Shown one piece after another: positions 59,328-64,000 of a DNA stretch of 64,000 nt. Position 1 is the stretch's first letter. Each line of letters starts with the position of its first letter. The translations under genes and the position numbers were made by a program. The notes under the pieces were generated by a model, which made no database searches, was not told where the DNA came from, and worked only from the letters and a program-made list of their open reading frames with translations. Source of the DNA: Alphaproteobacteria bacterium (GTDB lineage Bacteria > Pseudomonadota > Alphaproteobacteria > Rhizobiales > Rhizobiaceae); NCBI GenBank assembly GCA_024742485.1, contig JANSYK010000003.1:930001-994000 (forward strand), given 5' to 3'.

Positions 59328-60215
59328 TCAGTCGTCCGGTGCGTCAGCCGCAAGCGTCGGCCCGCGTTCGAGCAAAATGAACGCCACGCCTGCAATGACC
59401 ACAAGACCGCCGACAGCGATTTGCGGTGTCATGCTTTCACCCAGAAAAATCATGCCACCGAGCACGGAAAAGACAGGCAGCATCAACAGAAAGGGTGCAA
59501 CCAGGCTGACGGGATGCTTGCGCACCAGCGAATACCAAAGTCCATAACCAAGGGCTGTCATGATCAGGCCCATATAGACGACCGCCGACCAGACCACCCA
59601 ATCGGCGTCCTGGATCGCCTGCCATTGCCCGGTCTCGAAAAGGAGCGACATGACGAAGAGCTGTGGCGTCGCAAACACTGCAACCCACGCCGTGACGGTC
59701 AGCCCGTCAATGCTTTTCAGGCGCCGGACCATGACCTGCCCGACGGCCCATGAAAATGCGCCGCCCACAACCAGTGCCAGAGCGAACCAGGCGGAACCGA
59801 GCTTCGGTTCTCCGACGATCAGCCCAACGCCGAGGAAGGCCATGAATATGCCGATCCACTTTCTCACGCCGGGACGTTCATTCAACATGATCGCCCCGAG
59901 CAGAACAAGAAACGGGACTTCAAGCTGAACAACCAGTGCGGCAACCGTTACATCGACGAATTTGAGGCCGGTAAATGTCAGGCTGTATTGGATTGCCGAG
60001 GCTATCATCGCGACCCAAAATAGCCTGGACATTTGACCAAGAGGTGGCCGAACGAACCAGACCAGCGCCAGCGCCGTCACCATAAAGCGGAAGGCCATCA
60101 GCAGGATTGGCGGAAATTCAGCGATTGCTGCCTTGGCAAATACGACCCCGGAACCCCAAACGAGGGCAACGCAAAGGCCGACCATTATGTCCGCAATCGA
60201 AAGCCTGTTGGTCAC
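59328..60215 (-). CDS. EamA/DMT-family transporter
   Basis: A 295-residue membrane protein with ten predicted helices in two EamA repeats. VWGSGVVFAKAAIAEFPPIL and FWVAMIASAIQYSLTFTGLK belong to repeat 1; PVSLVAPFLLMLPVFSVLGG then MIFLGESMTPQIAVGGLVVI belong to repeat 2. The family exports amino acids, nucleosides or small metabolites. It starts at GTG 60215 with GGGG upstream. Likely single-gene transcription; 95 bases separate it from the CaiD-like gene stop. Confidence 0.93.
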   Translation of the reverse strand: MTNRLSIADIMVGLCVALVWGSGVVFAKAAIAEFPPILLMAFRFMVTALALVWFVRPPLGQMSRLFWVAMIASAIQYSLTFTGLKFVDVTVAALVVQLEVPFLVLLGAIMLNERPGVRKWIGIFMAFLGVGLIVGEPKLGSAWFALALVVGGAFSWAVGQVMVRRLKSIDGLTVTAWVAVFATPQLFVMSLLFETGQWQAIQDADWVVWSAVVYMGLIMTALGYGLWYSLVRKHPVSLVAPFLLMLPVFSVLGGMIFLGESMTPQIAVGGLVVIAGVAFILLERGPTLAADAPDD

Positions 60216-60310
60216 TATTGCCCCGGGGGAATCACAAAAGTGCGATTCTGACGGTAATTCGGCCGCCGGTCAAAGAGACACTTCAAACGGGTGATGTTTG
60301 GTGATCGCCT

Positions 60311-61096
60311 CTATTCGCCCTTCCAGACGGGTTCACGTTTTTCCGAAAACGCCTTGAACCCCTCAAGGAGATCCTCAGAGCCGTACAATCGGTCGACGGT
60401 CGCAAATTCGCGGCCGGTGACCTTGTCGAGCGCGTCCTGGAATCTCATCGCCTCGGCTTCACGTACAACCTCCTTGACAGCGGCAAAAACGAGGGGCGGG
60501 CCGCTTTCCAGGAGGCGTGCAAGAGCCCACGCTTCGTCCATCAGCCGGTCTGCCGGCCAGATGCGGTTGATCAGACCCCATCGGTGGGCTTCTTCGGCGT
60601 CGAGCCACCGCCCGGTCAGGAGCATATCCATGGCGACATGGTAAGGAATACGCTTCGGGAGCTTGATGGAAGCGGCATCGGCAATGGTGCCGGAGCGTAT
60701 CTCAGGCAAGGCAAAACTGGCGTGCTCGGCACTCAGGATCATGTCGCAGGACAAAGCCAGTTCCAATCCACCGCCACAACAAATGCCATTCACGGCAGCG
60801 ATGACGGGTTTGTTCAAATTCGGAAGTTCCTGCAGACCACCGAAACCGCCGACACCGTAATCCCCGTCCACTTCGTCTCCATCAGCCGCCGCCTTCAGGT
60901 CCCATCCCGGACAGAAGAACTTCTCGCCGGCACCGGTGAGGATGGCCACGCGAAGATTGCGGTCGTCACGGAAATCGGCAAAAACATCCCCCATGATGCG
61001 GCTGGTGGCCAGATCAATCGCGTTGGCTTTTGGCCGGTCGAGCGTGACCTCCAATATACCGCCTTCGCGGCGTGTCCTGATGGGCTTGTCGGTCAT
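60311..61096 (-). CDS. caiD: Enoyl-CoA hydratase, CaiD-like (carnitinyl-CoA dehydratase)
   Basis: A 261-residue crotonase-fold enzyme, the same length as E. coli CaiD. The two acidic catalytic residues are Glu112 in CGGGLELALSCDM and Glu132 in SFALPEIRSG, matching the CaiD pair. The N-terminus TRREGGILEVTLDRPKANAI is typical. CaiD hydrates crotonobetainyl-CoA to carnitinyl-CoA. Here the gene is coupled to an NDP-forming CoA ligase (ATGA overlap) and an acyl-CoA dehydrogenase. The operon may degrade carnitine, crotonobetaine or another short acyl-CoA. The crotonase call is certain; the substrate is inferred. Confidence 0.92.
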   Translation of the reverse strand: MTDKPIRTRREGGILEVTLDRPKANAIDLATSRIMGDVFADFRDDRNLRVAILTGAGEKFFCPGWDLKAAADGDEVDGDYGVGGFGGLQELPNLNKPVIAAVNGICCGGGLELALSCDMILSAEHASFALPEIRSGTIADAASIKLPKRIPYHVAMDMLLTGRWLDAEEAHRWGLINRIWPADRLMDEAWALARLLESGPPLVFAAVKEVVREAEAMRFQDALDKVTGREFATVDRLYGSEDLLEGFKAFSEKREPVWKGE

Positions 61097-63120
61097 GTTT
61101 GTGCCTTTCTCGTGATCAGTGCGTCGGCGGCCACGACGCGGGACGGGCCGCACAGGAGCGGATTGATCTCGATCGATTCCAGTTCGTCTGCGTGGTGGAT
61201 GACATAGTCCTGCAACGCCAGGATCGTCTTGATGATGGTCCCAAGGTTTGCGGCCGGTTGCCCCCGAAACCCCTCCAGCAACGGTGCCATTTTCAGCCGC
61301 TGCAAGGCCTCTTCAATCATTGGATGTGTGGCGGGCAACAGCAAAGACTGCCGGTCCCGCAGCAATTCCGCCAGAATGCCGCCAGCGGCAATCGTCAAAA
61401 CGAACCCGTGTGCCTCGTCGCGCACCACACCGACCAGCATCTCGATCGGGCAATCAGCGATCATTTCCTCCACGAGGAATCGTTCGGACTTCATGGCCTC
61501 AGCAGCGTTCCGCACCATATCCCTGGACGTCAGATTGAGCCGAACCATGGCATTTTCGGATTTGTGCGCATGGCCTTCTCCCTTGAGAACCACTGGAAAA
61601 CCAATGGATTGCGCGGCTGCTGCAGCGTGCTCGGCGGTGCGCACAATTTCAGACTGGGGGATCAGGATGCCGTGGTTGGAGATTTCATTTTTGGCGCAGA
61701 CTTCATTCAAGGTGGTCGTCGAGCGCAGCCGCGGACGCAACAGGATCGGCGGATGATTGGCGAATTGTCTGGCGCTCGCGGCCTTGCTGATGGCGAAACA
61801 GGCCTCTTCAATGCCACAGAGCGGAATGATGCCATGATCCATGAGGTGCCGGGCAATCGGTTCCGGCATGTTTTCTGGAAGGGACGAAACGACGGCGAGG
61901 GGCCCTTTCGCGTTCGCGCTGGCTGCCAGGCTGGCGTCGATCGCCGGTTTCCAGTCATCGCCATTGCACCGGTCACCGCGCGGGAAATCCAAAATGACGA
62001 GCGAAACAGCAACCGACAGTGTCATCATTGTCGAGAAGGTCTCCGTCAACGCCGACCGGTCCCGCCAGATGTGGGTATGATAATCAAGTGGATTTTGCGG
62101 TGTTACCAACGGACCAAGAACGCTTTTCAAACGAGCGGATTGCGCTGACGTCAGCGATGGAAAATTCAGTCCGTGGCGGTCAGCGGCATCTGCAATCAGA
62201 CCAGCTTCGCCGCCGGAACAGCTCATCGATGAGATGCTTTTCCCGGACAGGGGGCCACAGACGTGGAAGACCTTCAGCGTCTCGATGAATTGCGGCAATG
62301 TGTCGACCTGCACGAATGCCAGACGCTGAAACAGCGCCTCCGCACCGGCGTGGGTGCCGGCAAGGGCTGCTGTGTGAGTCAATGCCGCTTGGCGCGCATC
62401 GCTGGACATCCCGACCTTGAGGACCACGACAGACTTGTTCTTTTTGGTTGCCAATTCAGCCAGACGTTGCATGTCGCTGAGGTCTCCAACGCCTTCTATG
62501 TGCAGCCCCAGCGCTGTTACCCTCTCGTCTTCGAGCAGTGCGGCACCAATTTCAGCCAGGCCGGACTGTGCCTGATTTCCGACTGTCACGGCATAGGCGA
62601 GCGGAAGACCGCGCCGTTGCATGGTCAGATTGATCGCAATGTTCGAGGACTGGGCGATGATGGCAACGCCTTGCCTAACGGGCATGCCGCCATGTTGATC
62701 CGGCCACAGGAGGGCCCGGTCGACATAATTCACGAAACCATAACAATTGGGTCCAAGGACAGGCATTTGGCCGGCTGCCTGCAGCAATCGTGATTGCAGG
62801 TCGACACCATCCGCGTTCTCGCCAAATCCACTTGCAAAGCACACCGCGCCGCCGGCTCCGCTGTGGCTCAGGTTCCCGACAATGTCGACCGTCGCGTGTC
62901 GATTGACACCGATAAAGGCCGCATCCGGCACACCCGGAAGAGCGTCGAGATCGCAATAGGCGTCGATCCCGCCGATGGTCGCATGAGATGGATGCACGGG
63001 CCAGATATCACCGGTAAACCCCAGTTTCCGGTTCTGTTCAACGACCGCTGCACACCACGCGCCACCACCGATCACCGCGATCGAACGTGGGCAGAACAAT
63101 CGTTTGAACCGGGAGTTCAT
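61093..63120 (-). CDS. NDP-forming acyl-CoA synthetase (acetate-CoA ligase family)
   Basis: A 675-residue fused alpha-beta NDP-forming CoA ligase. Residues 10-135 form the CoA-binding Rossmann domain (FCPRSIAVIGGG; LGPNCYGFVNY). The phosphohistidine is in TALTHTAALAGTHAGAE near residue 255. The C-terminal ATP-grasp part has GFPVVLKGEGHAHKSENAMV and VEEMIADCPIEMLVG then ESIEINPLLC. It makes acyl-CoA with ATP/ADP chemistry. Its ATG overlaps the stop of the acyl-CoA dehydrogenase gene, and its stop overlaps the caiD-like start. It supplies the CoA thioester to the pathway. Confidence 0.92.
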   Translation of the reverse strand: MNSRFKRLFCPRSIAVIGGGAWCAAVVEQNRKLGFTGDIWPVHPSHATIGGIDAYCDLDALPGVPDAAFIGVNRHATVDIVGNLSHSGAGGAVCFASGFGENADGVDLQSRLLQAAGQMPVLGPNCYGFVNYVDRALLWPDQHGGMPVRQGVAIIAQSSNIAINLTMQRRGLPLAYAVTVGNQAQSGLAEIGAALLEDERVTALGLHIEGVGDLSDMQRLAELATKKNKSVVVLKVGMSSDARQAALTHTAALAGTHAGAEALFQRLAFVQVDTLPQFIETLKVFHVCGPLSGKSISSMSCSGGEAGLIADAADRHGLNFPSLTSAQSARLKSVLGPLVTPQNPLDYHTHIWRDRSALTETFSTMMTLSVAVSLVILDFPRGDRCNGDDWKPAIDASLAASANAKGPLAVVSSLPENMPEPIARHLMDHGIIPLCGIEEACFAISKAASARQFANHPPILLRPRLRSTTTLNEVCAKNEISNHGILIPQSEIVRTAEHAAAAAQSIGFPVVLKGEGHAHKSENAMVRLNLTSRDMVRNAAEAMKSERFLVEEMIADCPIEMLVGVVRDEAHGFVLTIAAGGILAELLRDRQSLLLPATHPMIEEALQRLKMAPLLEGFRGQPAANLGTIIKTILALQDYVIHHADELESIEINPLLCGPSRVVAADALITRKAQT

Positions 63121-64000
63121 TACGCACCCAGTGGCCGCAGCAGGTCACGCCCGATGATATGGCGTTGGATTTCAGACGTTCCATCCCAGATACGCTCGAC
63201 GCGCGCATCTCGCCAGAACCGTTCAAGGGGAAGGTCGCTCATCAGGCCCATTCCTCCAAAAATCTGTATGGCCGCATCGGTCACTTTCGCCAGCATTTCA
63301 GTGGCGTAGAGCTTGGCGCTGGCAATTTCCCTGTTCGCCGGAAGACCCTGATCCAGCCGCCAGGCGGCCGAAAGGGTCAACCAGTCGGCAGCATCGATTT
63401 CCGTGATCATATCCGCCAGTGGAAAGGCTATTCCCTGAAACCGACCAATCGGCTGGCCGAACTGACGCCGTTCGGCCGCATGGTTGAGCGCCAGTTCAAA
63501 GGCGCGACGGGCCCGCCCGACGGCCATGGCAGCAACGGTCAACCGCGTGGCATAGAGCCATTCATTCATCACCGCAAACCCGCCATCGACTTCACCCAAA
63601 ACCTGAGCATCCGGCAAATGGCAATCATCGAAATCGAGCACCATGTTGGGATAACCCCGGTGCGAAACTGATTGATAACCATCACGAACGGTAAAGCCTG
63701 GCGTTCCGCGATCAACAAGAAAGGCAGTGATGCGCTTCTTCAGCCCTTTTTCTGTTTCATCCTGCCCGGTGGCAACAAACACGATGAAAAAGTCGGCTTG
63801 ATCCGCCCCCGAGATGAAATGTTTAGTTCCGTTGATCACCCACTCACCATTGTGGCGAGAGGCCGTGCAATTCATGCTGCGAATGTCCGAGCCGGCATCC
63901 GGTTCAGTCATGGCCAGCGCGTCCATCCTCTCGCCGCGCACGGCCGGATGAAGATAACGTTCGATCTGCTCGCCGCGACAGGCCATCAGGATGTTTTGCG
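63120..64000 (-). CDS. Acyl-CoA dehydrogenase, 5'-truncated by window edge
   Basis: About 293 codons of the C-terminal part of an acyl-CoA dehydrogenase (the N-terminal portion lies beyond the right edge). FAD/substrate motifs seen are MTEPDAGSDIRSM and the FDDCHLPDAQVLGEVDGGFA block. The C-terminal signature reads RVERIWDGTSEIQRHIIGRD. In many family members the base is Glu in I-Y-E-G-T; here it is Asp, which could be a real substitution or a different subclass with the base elsewhere. It starts the operon that continues with the CoA ligase and the CaiD-like hydratase. Upstream frames remain open to the edge, so the true start lies outside. Confidence 0.9.
   Translation of the reverse strand, partial: QNILMACRGEQIERYLHPAVRGERMDALAMTEPDAGSDIRSMNCTASRHNGEWVINGTKHFISGADQADFFIVFVATGQDETEKGLKKRITAFLVDRGTPGFTVRDGYQSVSHRGYPNMVLDFDDCHLPDAQVLGEVDGGFAVMNEWLYATRLTVAAMAVGRARRAFELALNHAAERRQFGQPIGRFQGIAFPLADMITEIDAADWLTLSAAWRLDQGLPANREIASAKLYATEMLAKVTDAAIQIFGGMGLMSDLPLERFWRDARVERIWDGTSEIQRHIIGRDLLRPLGA

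Overview
The window reads as chromosomal DNA of a fairly GC-rich alphaproteobacterium, most likely of the Hyphomicrobiales (Rhizobiales). The evidence is gene content: a MatR/malonyl-CoA decarboxylase pair, trans-4-hydroxyproline catabolism genes, DUF302 and DUF4399 secreted proteins, a C-terminal ChrB-domain protein beside ChrA, and carnitine/acyl-CoA genes. Many genes start with GTG or TTG behind a clear Shine-Dalgarno. No rRNA, tRNA, CRISPR array, transposase or integrase was recognised. The species is inference only.

Layout. 1-4.1 kb: end of a DUF318-type permease, a malonate pair (matR/malonyl-CoA decarboxylase), a small Cys-rich protein, a periplasmic rhodanese and a DUF302 protein. 4.1-6.2 kb: FAD monooxygenase divergent from a MarR regulator with a perfect palindrome between them. 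6.5-7.0 kb: a promoter plus terminator that look like a small RNA gene. 7.0-9.6 kb: a GNAT/PIG-L deacetylase pair and a stand-alone ClpP. 9.8-10.2 kb: an SMR guanidinium exporter behind a guanidine-II (mini-ykkC) riboswitch. 10.5-14.1 kb: a peptide-type ABC operon with a binding protein and two ATPases but no permeases. 14.3-18.5 kb: metal efflux, prolyl aminopeptidase, aldo/keto reductase, Nudix and MazG-like genes. 18.5-19.0 kb: a gene-free, strongly structured stretch ending in an orphan plus-strand terminator. 19.1-24.0 kb: L,D-transpeptidase, sulfatase, 4-hydroxyproline epimerase and D-hydroxyproline dehydrogenase. 24.2-28.3 kb: secreted and unknown proteins and a thioredoxin-like protein.

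28.4-36.1 kb is a carbohydrate island. A minus-strand sugar ABC operon (binding protein, two permeases) is followed by a DeoR repressor. A divergent plus-strand operon encodes a ROK regulator, a Gfo/Idh/MocA dehydrogenase and a ThuA protein. A near-identical 13-base motif lies in front of both operons. No transport ATPase is present. 36.2-45.1 kb: DUF4399, MFS, ring-cleavage dioxygenase, a chromate module (rhodanese-ChrB fusion plus ChrA), VOC protein, quinone reductase, acetyltransferase and an ArsR/SRPBCC regulon. 45.2-52.9 kb: mixed metabolic genes ending in a ZnuA zinc-binding protein that carries seven exact 36-bp His/Asp repeats and a palindromic Zur-type box.

53.0-64 kb: cytochrome c', LysR regulator and fatty acid desaturase. 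Next comes a small accessory patch (55.6-59.3 kb) with a phage-type S24 repressor, three GGTATAA operator half-sites and several unrecognised genes. The window closes with a DMT exporter and a tightly coupled acyl-CoA operon (acyl-CoA dehydrogenase, NDP-forming acyl-CoA synthetase, CaiD-like hydratase) that runs off the right edge.
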